Assembly (NCBI GenBank): GCA_023433855.1
Contig: JAEYTV010000417.1
Location: 1-10,186 of the forward strand
From: Pseudomonadota bacterium
GTDB lineage: Bacteria; Pseudomonadota; Alphaproteobacteria; Rhizobiales; Rhizobiaceae
DNA: 10,186 nucleotides
Direction: 5' to 3'
In this document: one piece after another, positions 1 to 7,937 of the stretch
How positions within the stretch are numbered: the first letter of the stretch is position 1
Layout of the letters: each line of letters starts with the position of its first letter
Translations under genes and position numbers: made by a program
The notes under the pieces: generated by a model
Seen by the model: the letters and a program-made list of their open reading frames with translations, nothing else
Told to the model about the DNA's origin: nothing
Databases searched by the model: none

Positions 1-127
1 GCGACAAAATTGAAGGCCCATCCTAAAATCCGCGCCCTGTAACTTCCCCGGGCCACAAAAGTTTCACGAACGGGAGAAGTGACGCTCCGGCAGGGTTACG
101 GCCCGATAGCGTTCCGGGAACTTGAAG

Positions 128-373
128 CTAGGGATTGGCGCCCCCGGGTGCGGAGGGGCCATCGACCCCGTTTGCCGCGGAGCGGTCAGGCGCCGGATCA
201 GTTCCGCCCGGATGGAACAGAAGCCAACCGACGATCGAGACGAGGAAGACTGCCGCTATGCCGACCGACCACCGCGAACGGCCGGTGCCGCGAGCGGACG
301 ACGGGCGTTTTTGACCTTCATATGCGGTTGATGTCTCGCTCGAACCGTAAGGGTCAGTTCCTGTTGTGGCCAT
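128..373 (-). CDS. Small single-pass membrane protein, unknown function (81 aa)
   Basis: I do not recognise this protein. Three things support it as a real gene. An AAAGGAG ribosome binding site at 382-388 lies 8 nt before the ATG. Codons through the membrane segment are mostly GC-ending, as in the neighbouring genes. The protein also has a sensible layout: a Ser/Thr/Gly-rich N-terminus (residues 1-27), arginines at 28, 32 and 34, a hydrophobic segment at about 35-53 (WSVGI to WLLF), then a Pro/Gly/Asp-rich tail to 81. The positive charges before the helix predict an N-terminus in the cytoplasm and a tail in the periplasm. An in-frame ATG at 433 would add 20 residues, but the ribosome binding site favours 373. 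It lies 73 nt after the isomerase-like gene on the same strand, so it may be the last gene of the inositol operon or an independent gene. The function is unknown. Confidence 0.65.
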   Translation of the reverse strand: MATTGTDPYGSSETSTAYEGQKRPSSARGTGRSRWSVGIAAVFLVSIVGWLLFHPGGTDPAPDRSAANGVDGPSAPGGANP

Positions 374-381
374 GGCTGTTG

Positions 382-388
382 CTCCTTT
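382..388 (-). promoter_or_regulatory. Ribosome binding site AAAGGAG of the small membrane protein gene
   Basis: This is a near-perfect Shine-Dalgarno sequence 8 nt before the ATG at 371-373. It decides the start of the small gene against the upstream in-frame ATG at 431-433. Confidence 0.7.
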
Positions 389-412
389 GCAGTCAAACAA
401 CCGCTTGTGCCT

Positions 413-437
413 ATAGGTTCCCCGATGGGGCATCTAT
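413..437 (-). other. Imperfect stem-loop in the gap before the small membrane protein gene
   Basis: The 73-nt gap between the isomerase-like gene and the small gene holds a two-part hairpin. The inner stem is CCCC/GGGG around a 3-nt loop (420-423 with 427-430). The outer stem is ATAG/CTAT (413-416 with 434-437), separated from the inner one by a 3x3 internal loop. No run of T follows on the minus strand, so it does not look like an intrinsic terminator. It could slow mRNA decay or be chance. No convincing -35/-10 pair was seen in the gap. Confidence 0.3.
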
Positions 438-446
438 CGTTACTCG

Positions 447-1250
447 TCATTCCCGTCGGCCAGTATCCGCAATCGTGAAGGCTTGGCGAAACGACTCCAG
501 CGCCTGCTCCGGATCGTCCTTCGCGAAAGCTTCCATTGCGACGGTCCCGTGATAGCCCATCTGGAAAAGGGCGCGCGCGATCGCCGGATAATTGATCTCC
601 CCCGTTCCAGGTTCGCAACGTCCCGGCACGTCTGCCACTTGCACCTCACCGATCCAGGGAAGGCAGGCGCGGCAGGTTTCGACCAGGTTTCCCTCGCCGA
701 TCTGCACGTGATAGAGATCAAGGTTGAGCCGCAGGCGCGGATGACCAATCGAGGAAACCAGCGCCAGCGTGTCTTCCGCCCGGGCAAAGGGGGTCCCCGG
801 ATGATCAAGCGACAGGTTGAGGTTCTCCAGCGTAAAAACCACATCCTCCTCTTCCGCCATCTCCGCCACCCGGGCGAGTGTGTCCCGCGCCTTCAGCCAC
901 ATGGCTCCCGTGACGACATGACAAGGGCGAACCGGCAATCCGTTTCTGCCAAGCCCCGTGCCGTGCAGGTTGAGCCGCGCCACGCCCAACTGTTTGCCGA
1001 TGCGGGCTGTGTCGCGCGCCGAACGCAGGAGAGCATCCGCGCCTTCGTCGTCGGCGAGACGACCGGATATGTATCCGTTCATGATGGAGAAGGTCGCTCC
1101 GGATTTCCGCAGCGAGGCAAGATCATGGTCCGGCCAGTTCCACAGGCCGACCTCAAAGCCCATTTCCGCCAGTCGCGCGCAACGCCAGCCGATCGGTCTG
1201 TCCTGCCAGATCATCTCGGCGCAGGCAGCAAGGGTAAAGGGTTGATGCAT
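447..1250 (-). CDS. Hydroxypyruvate isomerase-like sugar isomerase/epimerase (267 aa)
   Basis: This is a TIM-barrel protein of the xylose isomerase-like (AP endonuclease 2) superfamily, closest in motifs to the hydroxypyruvate isomerase (Hyi/OtnI) branch. Visible motifs are LENLN (141-145), LNLDLYH (175-181) with a following IGEGNL, VQVADVPGR (203-211), EPGTGEINY (213-221) and a C-terminal MEAF (239-242). E142, D178, Q204 and E240 are the likely ligands of a divalent metal, as in Hyi-type enzymes. The length fits the family (about 260). The ATG start is preceded by a modest GGGGAA site, and the N-terminus (FTLAACAEMIW) aligns with the usual first strand. The gene follows iolB by 27 nt. Context suggests it isomerises a keto intermediate of inositol breakdown, perhaps in a role like that of IolI, but the motifs are of the Hyi type. 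The substrate is therefore unknown. A genuine hydroxypyruvate isomerase is the alternative. Confidence 0.85.
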   Translation of the reverse strand: MHQPFTLAACAEMIWQDRPIGWRCARLAEMGFEVGLWNWPDHDLASLRKSGATFSIMNGYISGRLADDEGADALLRSARDTARIGKQLGVARLNLHGTGLGRNGLPVRPCHVVTGAMWLKARDTLARVAEMAEEEDVVFTLENLNLSLDHPGTPFARAEDTLALVSSIGHPRLRLNLDLYHVQIGEGNLVETCRACLPWIGEVQVADVPGRCEPGTGEINYPAIARALFQMGYHGTVAMEAFAKDDPEQALESFRQAFTIADTGRRE

Positions 1251-1277
1251 GCGAGTTTCCCCGACAAAGCGTTAGGT

Positions 1278-2075
1278 TCAGCGCATCAGGTGCTCAACGG
1301 CAGGTGCCGCGACGAACCGCCACTTGCGCAGGGGTCCTGCCATAACGTTGAGGTAGTACATCTCGAAGCCATATGGTGCGCCGCATGGATGGTGGCCGCG
1401 CGGCACGCAGACCACGTCCCCGTCGTGAACGGCCATCGTCTCGTTCAACTGGAGGTCATCCGTGTACACCCGCTGTATGCCAAAACCGTCAGAAGGATTG
1501 AGCCGGTGATAATAGGTTTCTTCGAGGTAGGTGATGCGGGGAAAGTCATCCTCGTCGTGGCGATGGCTCGGATAGCTTGACCAGTGGCCGGCAGGGGTAA
1601 AGACCTCCGTCACCAGAAGAGAGTCGCAATAATCCTCGGTTTCCATGGCAATGTTGTTGATGTAGCGAGTGTTGGTCCCCTCGCCCCGCGATGTGAGGGT
1701 AATGCCATCAGGGCCGATCCTGCGGGCTCGATGACCGCCGGTTGCAGGCGCGGAACAGGCGGCGATCACGCAATCGCTTTCGGCAACCGCTTCCCACTCG
1801 CTACCGTTCGGCAGGTATAGGCAGTGCGGCGGGCTTTTCTCGAACACGCTCATGCGCTCCCCCAGAACCCCCCAATCCTGCTGCCCATCCCGGATCGCCG
1901 CTTTACCCTCCACCACGACAAGAATGACCTCCCGGTCGCCCGTTGCCTCACTCGCACGTTCGCCGGGCCGTAGCCGGTAGAGCGAGAACCCGACATAGCG
2001 CCAGCCCGCCAGCGCTGGCGTGATGTCATGTACCTTGCCGTGCCGGCCGAAGGGGCGGTGAAGAAGATTGGACAT
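1278..2075 (-). CDS. iolB: 5-deoxy-glucuronate isomerase IolB
   Basis: IolB converts 5-deoxy-D-glucuronate, released by IolD, into 2-deoxy-5-keto-D-gluconate, the substrate of the IolC kinase. It is a cytoplasmic bicupin. At 265 aa it is close to the Bacillus protein (about 270). The N-terminal cupin has the RPGERASEATGDREV stretch (36-50) and a VVEGKA turn. The C-terminal cupin carries the family hallmark TPAGHWSSYPSHRHDED (160-176), in which H171 and H173 are probable metal ligands. It continues with YLEETYYH (183-190) and VCVPRGHHP (222-230), which add a Glu (E185 or E186) and a His (H228 or H229). The ATG has an AGAGGGAG site 7 nt upstream. The gene follows iolE by 22 nt. The family and context leave little room for another assignment. 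Confidence 0.95.
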   Translation of the reverse strand: MSNLLHRPFGRHGKVHDITPALAGWRYVGFSLYRLRPGERASEATGDREVILVVVEGKAAIRDGQQDWGVLGERMSVFEKSPPHCLYLPNGSEWEAVAESDCVIAACSAPATGGHRARRIGPDGITLTSRGEGTNTRYINNIAMETEDYCDSLLVTEVFTPAGHWSSYPSHRHDEDDFPRITYLEETYYHRLNPSDGFGIQRVYTDDLQLNETMAVHDGDVVCVPRGHHPCGAPYGFEMYYLNVMAGPLRKWRFVAAPAVEHLMR

Positions 2076-2097
2076 TGGTGCACTCCCTCTTCCGGGC

Positions 2098-2994
2098 TTA
2101 TATCAAGCCAACGGCGGCTGCTTCGCTCCGCAGCGTCGTCAGACCAAGCGACTGATAGGTGAAGGGGTTCCTGACCTCCGGGTCCTGTTCGGCCTCGATG
2201 ACGATCCACCCCTCGTAGGCCGCATCCTTCAGGAGCGCCAGCAGCGGACCGAACTGGACGCTTCCCTCACTATCGCCCGGTACCGTAAAGACGCCAGCGC
2301 GCACGCCGTCCATGAAGGACATGCCTGTGTCTCTGACTTGCCGCATCACCGCAGGCCGTACGTTCTTGGCATGGAAATGGCTGACCCGGCCCACATGTCT
2401 TGCGAGCACGGGAGCCGGGTCCTGCCCCTGCCCGCCGAAATAGCAATGACCCGCATCGAAAAGAAGGCGTGTCTCCGGTCCAGTCGCCTCCATGAACGCG
2501 TCGATCTCTTCGGGCGTTTCGACCACCGTTCCCATGTGATGATGATAGGCAAGGCGGATGCCCTGCGCAGCCGTGAAAGTGGCCAGTTCCTCGATCTTGG
2601 CACCGAGGGCCTGCATCTGAGTAGGCGAAAGGACGGGGCTTTGCGACAGCGGCACCTGCAGCCCCTGGATGCTGTTCGAGGTCTCACAGGCAATACAGAC
2701 CGTGCAGCCATTGTACTTCAACTTGTCGAGATGTGGCTGGATTGCCTTCTTTTCTTCTTCAACCGAGTGGTCAAGAAGGTTCAACGAGTGCCAGCCGGAC
2801 ACGAACGCCAGTCCGTAGGAACCAAGAAGCTGCTTCAGCGCTTGCGAATCGTCGGGCCAGCGGTGGCCGTTCTCGATCCCGTCGAAGCCGATTTCTGCTG
2901 CCTCACGAAGGATCTGATCGGTCGGAATGTGGGCGCCCAGGGTTTGGTCATCATCATTGGCCCAGGCTATGGGATTGGTGCCGAAGCGGATCAT
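2098..2994 (-). CDS. iolE: Inosose dehydratase IolE (2-keto-myo-inositol dehydratase)
   Basis: IolE removes water from 2-keto-myo-inositol to give 3D-(3,5/4)-trihydroxycyclohexane-1,2-dione, the substrate of IolD. It is a metal-dependent TIM-barrel of the xylose isomerase-like superfamily, 298 aa as expected. Diagnostic stretches are the N-terminal TNPIAWANDDD (6-16), GFDGIENGHRWP (36-47), SGWHS (66-70), AYHHHMGTVVE (149-159), FDAGHCYFGGQ (179-189), HFHAKN (206-211) and VIEAEQD (265-271). D180, H183, H206, H208 and E267 are plausible metal or substrate contacts. The ATG lies 9 nt after the iolD stop, and that stop (TGA) is part of the TGAGGG ribosome binding site. Translation of the two genes is therefore probably coupled. 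The Bacillus enzyme needs glutathione and Co or Mn; whether this one does cannot be seen. Confidence 0.95.
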   Translation of the reverse strand: MIRFGTNPIAWANDDDQTLGAHIPTDQILREAAEIGFDGIENGHRWPDDSQALKQLLGSYGLAFVSGWHSLNLLDHSVEEEKKAIQPHLDKLKYNGCTVCIACETSNSIQGLQVPLSQSPVLSPTQMQALGAKIEELATFTAAQGIRLAYHHHMGTVVETPEEIDAFMEATGPETRLLFDAGHCYFGGQGQDPAPVLARHVGRVSHFHAKNVRPAVMRQVRDTGMSFMDGVRAGVFTVPGDSEGSVQFGPLLALLKDAAYEGWIVIEAEQDPEVRNPFTYQSLGLTTLRSEAAAVGLI

Positions 2995-3003
2995 GGTCTG
3001 CCC

Positions 3004-4842
3004 TCAATTCACAAGTGTCTGCTTTGCGGCACCTTCAAGATAGCCGGCATAAGCCTGCCGGAGCTTCTCGGTCGTGCCGACCTCCGGCACAGGCACGTCC
3101 CACCAATGTCCCGCGTCAGCAAAGCCCGGGCCCTTGCTTGGGTCGGTATCGATGACGATCACAGTGGGGATGTCCCGCTGACGTGCGGCGGCGACCTCCC
3201 TTTCGAGATCGCCGATGTCGTTCGCCTTGACCGCCACGGTGCCCAGCGACCGGGCGTGGGCCACGAAATCGATCTCCGGTAGCTGTTCGATGTTGCAGTC
3301 CCGGTAGAGATTGTTGAACGCTTCGCCGCCGCTTGCCTGCTGCAGCCTGTTGATGCAGCCAAATCCTCGGTTGTCCGTCAGCACCACGGTGAACGGGATC
3401 TTGCGCATCACCGCAGTCGCCAGTTCGGAATTGGCCATCATGTAGGAACCGTCGCCGACGAAGCAGATCACCTCACGCTCCGGCAAAGCCAGCTTGACCC
3501 CCATGGCTCCGGCGATCTCGTAACCCATGCAGGAATAGCCGTATTCCATATGATAGCCGCCCTGGCCCGGCTGCCATAACAGTTTGAGCGCGCCGGGCAT
3601 GGTGCCCGCCGCACCGAGAGCAATGGCGTTGTAGTCGGTCGCCCGTTGCACAGCGCCGATGACCTGTGCGTCGGTGGGCAGCGATCCTTCGTCGAGGGTG
3701 GGCGCGGCACAGTGATTGTCAACGGCTGCAAGCCATTCGGATCTCCATGAAGCGTCGGGTGGCGGCGCGCGATGACCACCAAGGAACTGTCCAAGGGCTG
3801 CCAGCGCAGCCTTGGCGTCGGCGATAACGCCGATCGCACCGTGCTTGTCCGCATCATAGCCCTGCACGTTGATCGAAACGAGGCGGCGGGATGGCGCTTC
3901 AAACAGCGACCAGGAGCCTGTGGTAAAATCCTGAAACCGTGTGCCGATGCCAATCACGAGATCTGCCTGGCGAGCCAGCCTGTTTGCGGCCGCGGAGCCG
4001 TCGACGCCAGCCGCACCGAAGTTCATCGGATGGCTTTGGGCAAGTGCCGACTTGCCGGCCTGTGTCTCCACAACAGGAATGGCGTGGCGCGCCGCAAAGT
4101 CGGCAAGCTCCTGTTCGGCTTCACTGTAGATGACCCCGCCGCCCGCAACGATGACAGGTTGGCGGGCCAGGCGGATCATATCCGCGACATCATCAAGGTC
4201 CCGTTGGTCGGCGGCTGGCCTGCGGATGCGCCACGTTTTGCGCTCGAAGAATTCCTGGGGGAAATTCCAGGCCTCCGCCTGCACATCCTGGCAGAAGGAC
4301 AGCGTCACCGGTCCACAGTCCGCGGGATCCGTCATGACCCGTAGCGCCCGCGGGAGGGCTGTCAGCAACTGTTCGGGCCGCGTAATGCGATCAAAGTACC
4401 GGCTGACTGGGCGGAAGCAGTCGTTGGCTGATACCGTGCCGTCGCCAAAATCCTCCACCTGCTGCAACACCGGATCCGGGCGTCGATTGGCAAACACGTC
4501 GCCAGGAATCAGAAGCACGGGCAGGCGGTTCACATGGGCGAGTGCGGCCGCCGTCACCATATTGGTCGCGCCCGGCCCGATGGAGGATGTTACGGCTTGC
4601 GCCCGACGGCGCTTCTTCGCCTTCGCATAGGCAATCGCCGCATGTGCCATGGTCTGCTCGTTCTGGCCACGCCATGTCGGCAGCCCATTGCCGGCCTTTT
4701 GCAGCGCCTCCCCCAGACCCGCCACATTGCCGTGGCCGAAGATGGCCCAAACTCCGTCGATGAACCGCTCGCCCTCTTCGGTCATCTGGGCACCAAGCCA
4801 TTTTACCATCGCTTGCGCCGCGGTCAGTCGAACCGTATTCAT
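3004..4842 (-). CDS. iolD: Trihydroxycyclohexane-1,2-dione hydrolase IolD (TPP-dependent)
   Basis: IolD opens the inositol ring, hydrolysing 3D-(3,5/4)-trihydroxycyclohexane-1,2-dione to 5-deoxy-D-glucuronate. It is a cytoplasmic thiamine diphosphate enzyme of the acetolactate-synthase fold, 612 aa, with the usual three domains. The N-terminal PYR domain carries GHGNVAG (36-42) and RGQNEQTMAHAA (58-69), in which E62 should be the catalytic Glu that activates the cofactor. It continues with SSIGPGATNM (86-95). A central domain spans roughly 205-350 with VIVAGGGV (230-237). The C-terminal PP domain carries the TPP/Mg motif, starting GDGSYMMANSE (463-473) and ending at TDNRGFG (489-495), with N491 as the likely Mg ligand. 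The ATG overlaps the iolC stop as ATGA, and a GGGGAGG site sits just upstream, indicating coupled translation. All key residues are present. Confidence 0.96.
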   Translation of the reverse strand: MNTVRLTAAQAMVKWLGAQMTEEGERFIDGVWAIFGHGNVAGLGEALQKAGNGLPTWRGQNEQTMAHAAIAYAKAKKRRRAQAVTSSIGPGATNMVTAAALAHVNRLPVLLIPGDVFANRRPDPVLQQVEDFGDGTVSANDCFRPVSRYFDRITRPEQLLTALPRALRVMTDPADCGPVTLSFCQDVQAEAWNFPQEFFERKTWRIRRPAADQRDLDDVADMIRLARQPVIVAGGGVIYSEAEQELADFAARHAIPVVETQAGKSALAQSHPMNFGAAGVDGSAAANRLARQADLVIGIGTRFQDFTTGSWSLFEAPSRRLVSINVQGYDADKHGAIGVIADAKAALAALGQFLGGHRAPPPDASWRSEWLAAVDNHCAAPTLDEGSLPTDAQVIGAVQRATDYNAIALGAAGTMPGALKLLWQPGQGGYHMEYGYSCMGYEIAGAMGVKLALPEREVICFVGDGSYMMANSELATAVMRKIPFTVVLTDNRGFGCINRLQQASGGEAFNNLYRDCNIEQLPEIDFVAHARSLGTVAVKANDIGDLEREVAAARQRDIPTVIVIDTDPSKGPGFADAGHWWDVPVPEVGTTEKLRQAYAGYLEGAAKQTLVN

Positions 4843-6761
4843 GCTGCCTCCCCTGCCTTCTGTCGCGCCCCGTCCCAGATGCTGCAGAGCCTGGAATAAC
4901 GCTTCGCCATTGCGTCGACTGCCGCGGCGTCGGACATAACTCCGCCCATCCAGTCACGGGCCACATCCCCGAAGATGGTCCGGCCCACGGCAAATCCCCT
5001 GACCAGTTCGAACCGCGCGGCGATCTCGAAACTGTGCGCCAGTTCCTCCTCGGCCGAGTCCAGTCCGAGAACCACGATGCCGCGGGTGTGGCGGTCATTG
5101 TCTTCGATGGCGGCAATGGCGTTCGTCCAGGCAGTCTCGGAGGTCATCGGCTCCAGTTTCCACCAGTCCGGATAGATGCCGGCCGCATAGAACTGACGGA
5201 TCAGCGCGGCAGTTGTGGCGTCGTTGGTGGGGCCCGCCCTGGATGGAACGATCTCCAGCAGGAACTCCAGCCGGTTGCGTCTTGCGGCGGCGAACAGTTG
5301 CGCGACGCGCTGCTCCTGGTCCGCGCGCAACGCGGCATCGTCATCCGGATGGCAGAGGCAGAGGACCTTGACCACATTCTCGCGCGGCCATGCTGAAAGG
5401 CCTCCGCAATCCGGGCCGAGTTCTGGCTCGAGCGCCAGCGGCCGCGAGCCGGGCCACTCTGCCGGGCGGCCGACCCACAGGCCGGTTCCGCTGGCTCTGT
5501 GCAGCGCTGAACGACCGATGCGGCTGTCGCAGAGAATACCGTATCCACTCCGCCCCGCCTGTACGCGGAGGGCGGCGTCGAGGCAGAGTTCCTTGAAGCG
5601 GCCACCCTTTAACGGGGTAAAGCCCTCCATGTCCTGCAGTTGTTGGCGGTGATCGAAAGCGAAGACGCGCATGGTGGACCAGTCGCCGCTCACCCGCGTG
5701 TGACGGGTCGTCGACCAGTGAAGCTGTTCAAGTTCCGCGTCATTGCGCAGGTCGGGTCTGACGATGCCACGCTCCAGGAAAAACTGCAGTTCTTGCCAGG
5801 TTGGATAGGCTGGCGTGCAGCCGTGGCGGCTGACGGCCATCGCGCCGCAGGCATTGGCGTATTTCATCGAGGCTGGCCAGTCTTCCCCGGTGAGCCAGCC
5901 CCGCAACAGCCCGGCAAAGAAACCGTCGCCAGCCCCAAGGACGTTGAAGACCTCGATTGGAAATCCCTGCCCGCTCTGCCCCTTGTCCAGGCTGCCGGGG
6001 ATGTCGGCGTCGAACGCAACGGCACCAAGAGGTCCGCGCTTGCAGACAAGCACCGCCCCGCTGGCGCCGCGTACCGCACGAAGCGCCTGCAGCGTATCGG
6101 TGGATCCGCCCGCAATGTGGAACTCCTCCTCCGTACCGACGATCAGGTCGAAATAGTGCAGCAATGCCTGCAGCCTTGCCGTAACCTTCGCGCTTTCGAC
6201 GAAACGGCTTTCCCCCTCTCCGTGACTTGCAACACCCCAGAGATTGGGCCGGTAGTCAATGTCAAGCGCGGTTCGCAAGCCGTGTCGCCGGGCAAGCCGG
6301 AGCGCCTTGATGACCGCAGCTTCGGTGCGAGGGTGACTGAGATGCGTGCCGGTGACGACAAGCGCGCGCGCCGAGGCGATGAAGTCCTCGTCTATGTCTT
6401 CCTCGCACAACGCCATGTCGGCGCAGTTCTCGCGGTAGAAGATCAACGGGAACTGCCGGTCGTCACGAATGCCCAGGATGACGAGGGCCGTGAGCCGTTG
6501 CGGATCGGTCTTGACCCCGTCGGTCACGACACCCTCCCGGCCAAGTTGCTCAAGGATGAAGCGGCCCATATGCTCGTCGCCGACGCGGCTGATCAACCCG
6601 CTCCTTAATCCCAGTCGGGCGCTGCCACAGGCGATATTGGTCGGAGAACCGCCGATATACTTCTCGAACGATCCCATGTCTTCCAGCCGGCCGCCAACCT
6701 GGGTCCCGTAAAGGTCGACACCGGCACGACCGAGGGTGATGACGTCAAGGGTTCTGGTCAA
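4839..6761 (-). CDS. iolC: IolC: 5-dehydro-2-deoxygluconokinase fused to a DUF2090 (aldolase-like) domain
   Basis: This is a two-domain protein of 640 aa. Residues 1 to about 335 are a PfkB-family kinase with the substrate loop IGGSPTN (36-42) and the signature [13 protein letters not shown] (272-284), in which D279 is the catalytic base. This half phosphorylates 2-deoxy-5-keto-D-gluconate with ATP. Residues about 345-635 match the DUF2090 domain typical of proteobacterial IolC. Its motifs FAFDHRQQL (367-375), ILCDSRIG (409-416), DWWKLEP (532-538) and GRTIFG (593-598) resemble the LacD-type class I aldolases. I infer that it cleaves the phosphorylated product to malonate semialdehyde and dihydroxyacetone phosphate, with K535 as the Schiff-base lysine. 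Bacillus IolC has only the kinase half (about 325 aa). The start is TTG: no ATG lies before the conserved VITLGRAG, and GGGAGG at 6770-6775 sits 8 nt upstream. The TTG overlaps the dehydrogenase stop as TTGA; the gene end overlaps iolD. Confidence 0.94.
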   Translation of the reverse strand: MTRTLDVITLGRAGVDLYGTQVGGRLEDMGSFEKYIGGSPTNIACGSARLGLRSGLISRVGDEHMGRFILEQLGREGVVTDGVKTDPQRLTALVILGIRDDRQFPLIFYRENCADMALCEEDIDEDFIASARALVVTGTHLSHPRTEAAVIKALRLARRHGLRTALDIDYRPNLWGVASHGEGESRFVESAKVTARLQALLHYFDLIVGTEEEFHIAGGSTDTLQALRAVRGASGAVLVCKRGPLGAVAFDADIPGSLDKGQSGQGFPIEVFNVLGAGDGFFAGLLRGWLTGEDWPASMKYANACGAMAVSRHGCTPAYPTWQELQFFLERGIVRPDLRNDAELEQLHWSTTRHTRVSGDWSTMRVFAFDHRQQLQDMEGFTPLKGGRFKELCLDAALRVQAGRSGYGILCDSRIGRSALHRASGTGLWVGRPAEWPGSRPLALEPELGPDCGGLSAWPRENVVKVLCLCHPDDDAALRADQEQRVAQLFAAARRNRLEFLLEIVPSRAGPTNDATTAALIRQFYAAGIYPDWWKLEPMTSETAWTNAIAAIEDNDRHTRGIVVLGLDSAEEELAHSFEIAARFELVRGFAVGRTIFGDVARDWMGGVMSDAAAVDAMAKRYSRLCSIWDGARQKAGEAA

Positions 6762-7885
6762 TCGCGCTGCCTCCCGATGTGGACCGTCCGGCCATTGGAG
6801 GCCGCAAAAGCGTGGATGATCCTCTCGATCTCGAGACCCGCTGCAAAATCGGGGCCCACGTTGGGTCCCCCGTCGATGGCCGCCAGCAGATCGCGAGCCT
6901 CAATCACTTTCTGCTCGTTGAAACCGAAGTTGTGGCCGGGAGCCGGGCAAAACGCCGCGAAGTCCGGCTGTTCCGGCCCGCTCAGATGGCGCTGGAACCC
7001 CGCCTCGCCGCTGCGATGCACCCACAATTCGTTCATGTTCTCCTGGTCGAAGACTATCGTTCCTTCGGTGCCATGGATCTCCCACTGCAGCCGGCACTTG
7101 CGCCCCCGCGCAACCCGCGAGGTTGCAAAGGTCCCCTGGGCACCGGACACGAAACGAAGCAGCGCCATCGCGCTATCCTCGTTTTCCACCCGCCGTGGTC
7201 CATTGGGCGACGGCCGATCTGGGACAACCGTCTGTACCTGGGCAACCAGCTGATCAACCGGTCCCATCAATGCAAGCATGTGGCTGACCAGATGGCAGCC
7301 CAGATCGCCGAGCGCACCAAGACCGCCACCCTCGTGAGTCATCCGCCAGGACCACGGGAGGAGAGGGTCCGCGGAATAATCCTCGTCATAGACCCCGCGG
7401 AAGGCAACCGGCTCTCCGATATCGCCCCTGCGTACCATCTGCCGGGCCGATTGAAATGCCGGGCTTCTCAGATAGTTATAGCCGAGGATCGTAACTTGGC
7501 CTGGACAGGCCGCAGCAGCCTCTGCCATGGCTTCGGCGTCGGCAAGCGTCAACGCCATCGGTTTTTCCAGCCAGACATGCTTGCCGGCGCGCAAGGCCAG
7601 CTCGGCCATGGAACGGTGCATGCCGTTCGGTGCCGTGATAGAGACGACATCAACATCCGGGTCCGTGAAGGCCTCCTCCCAGTGCGCCGTTCCCCTGGCA
7701 AAACCGAACTGGCGGGCGAACATCGCGGCTGTTGCCTCCTGCACGTCGGCAAGAATTTCCAGCCGTGGGTGAGTTCCCCCGAAGACAGCTCCCACATTGC
7801 GCCAGGCCATGGCGTGGCACTTCCCCATGAAGCCCGTTCCGATGAGAGCAACACCAAGTTGGGTCTGCGGTTGTAACAAAGACAT
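6758..7885 (-). CDS. Gfo/Idh/MocA-family dehydrogenase, probable inositol dehydrogenase (375 aa)
   Basis: This is an NAD(P)-dependent oxidoreductase. The N-terminal Rossmann fold has [10 protein letters not shown] (16-25). WLEKPMAL (105-112) gives the EKP motif with K108. In the second domain [13 protein letters not shown] (190-202) supplies D194 and H198, in the spacing of the Lys/Asp/His catalytic set of Bacillus IolG (K97, D172, H176). It probably oxidises myo-, scyllo- or another inositol to an inosose that feeds IolE. At 375 aa it is longer than classical IolG/IdhA (about 330-345), so I leave the gene symbol empty; rhizobia have several paralogous inositol dehydrogenases. The ATG at 7885 was chosen because AAAGAGG (7888-7894) precedes it and the fold starts soon after. 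That spacing is short (2 nt), and a TTG two codons further in is an alternative. The gene follows the ATPase by 52 nt and ends overlapping iolC. Confidence 0.9.
   Translation of the reverse strand: MSLLQPQTQLGVALIGTGFMGKCHAMAWRNVGAVFGGTHPRLEILADVQEATAAMFARQFGFARGTAHWEEAFTDPDVDVVSITAPNGMHRSMAELALRAGKHVWLEKPMALTLADAEAMAEAAAACPGQVTILGYNYLRSPAFQSARQMVRRGDIGEPVAFRGVYDEDYSADPLLPWSWRMTHEGGGLGALGDLGCHLVSHMLALMGPVDQLVAQVQTVVPDRPSPNGPRRVENEDSAMALLRFVSGAQGTFATSRVARGRKCRLQWEIHGTEGTIVFDQENMNELWVHRSGEAGFQRHLSGPEQPDFAAFCPAPGHNFGFNEQKVIEARDLLAAIDGGPNVGPDFAAGLEIERIIHAFAASNGRTVHIGRQRD
6770..6775 (-). promoter_or_regulatory. Ribosome binding site GGGAGG deciding the TTG start of iolC
   Basis: This strong Shine-Dalgarno sequence lies inside the last codons of the dehydrogenase gene, 8 nt before the TTG at 6759-6761. 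The first ATG of the iolC frame falls at residue 29, after the conserved first strand of the kinase, so the TTG is the likely start. Confidence 0.75.
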
Positions 7886-7937
7886 GTCCTCTTTCCGGGG
7901 TTCAACGGGTGGAGATCGGCCGACGGCGCAACAGGCG

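Noticed and set aside
104..121. CCCG/CGGG inverted repeat downstream of the small gene, considered as a terminator
   Set aside because: The stem is only 4 bp with a 9-nt loop and no T-run follows on the minus strand, so it cannot be called a terminator.
79..552. 157-codon plus-strand frame over the small membrane protein gene and the end of the isomerase-like gene
   Set aside because: Its composition is very Arg/Ser-rich, it has no ribosome site, and it overlaps two minus-strand genes with better support.
483..1580. Long open frame on the plus strand opposite the isomerase-like gene and iolB
   Set aside because: It is antisense to two well-supported genes and spans their junction, and its translation is rich in Arg/His/Gln with no recognisable fold. 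It is a by-product of GC-rich codon use.
2068..3282. 404-codon open frame on the plus strand over iolE and the end of iolD
   Set aside because: It lies antisense to conserved coding sequence, has no family motif, and crosses a gene boundary of the real genes.
5640..6608. 322-codon plus-strand frame inside iolC
   Set aside because: It is a complementary-frame shadow of iolC, with no domain or ribosome site that I could support.
6779..7876. 365-codon plus-strand frame opposite the dehydrogenase
   Set aside because: Its limits mirror the dehydrogenase almost exactly, as expected from codon bias. No protein family was recognised.
7886..7937. 52-nt gap between ATPase and dehydrogenase considered as a promoter or regulator site
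   Set aside because: No -35/-10 pair, clear inverted repeat or known operator pattern was visible; only the ribosome site of the dehydrogenase is supported.
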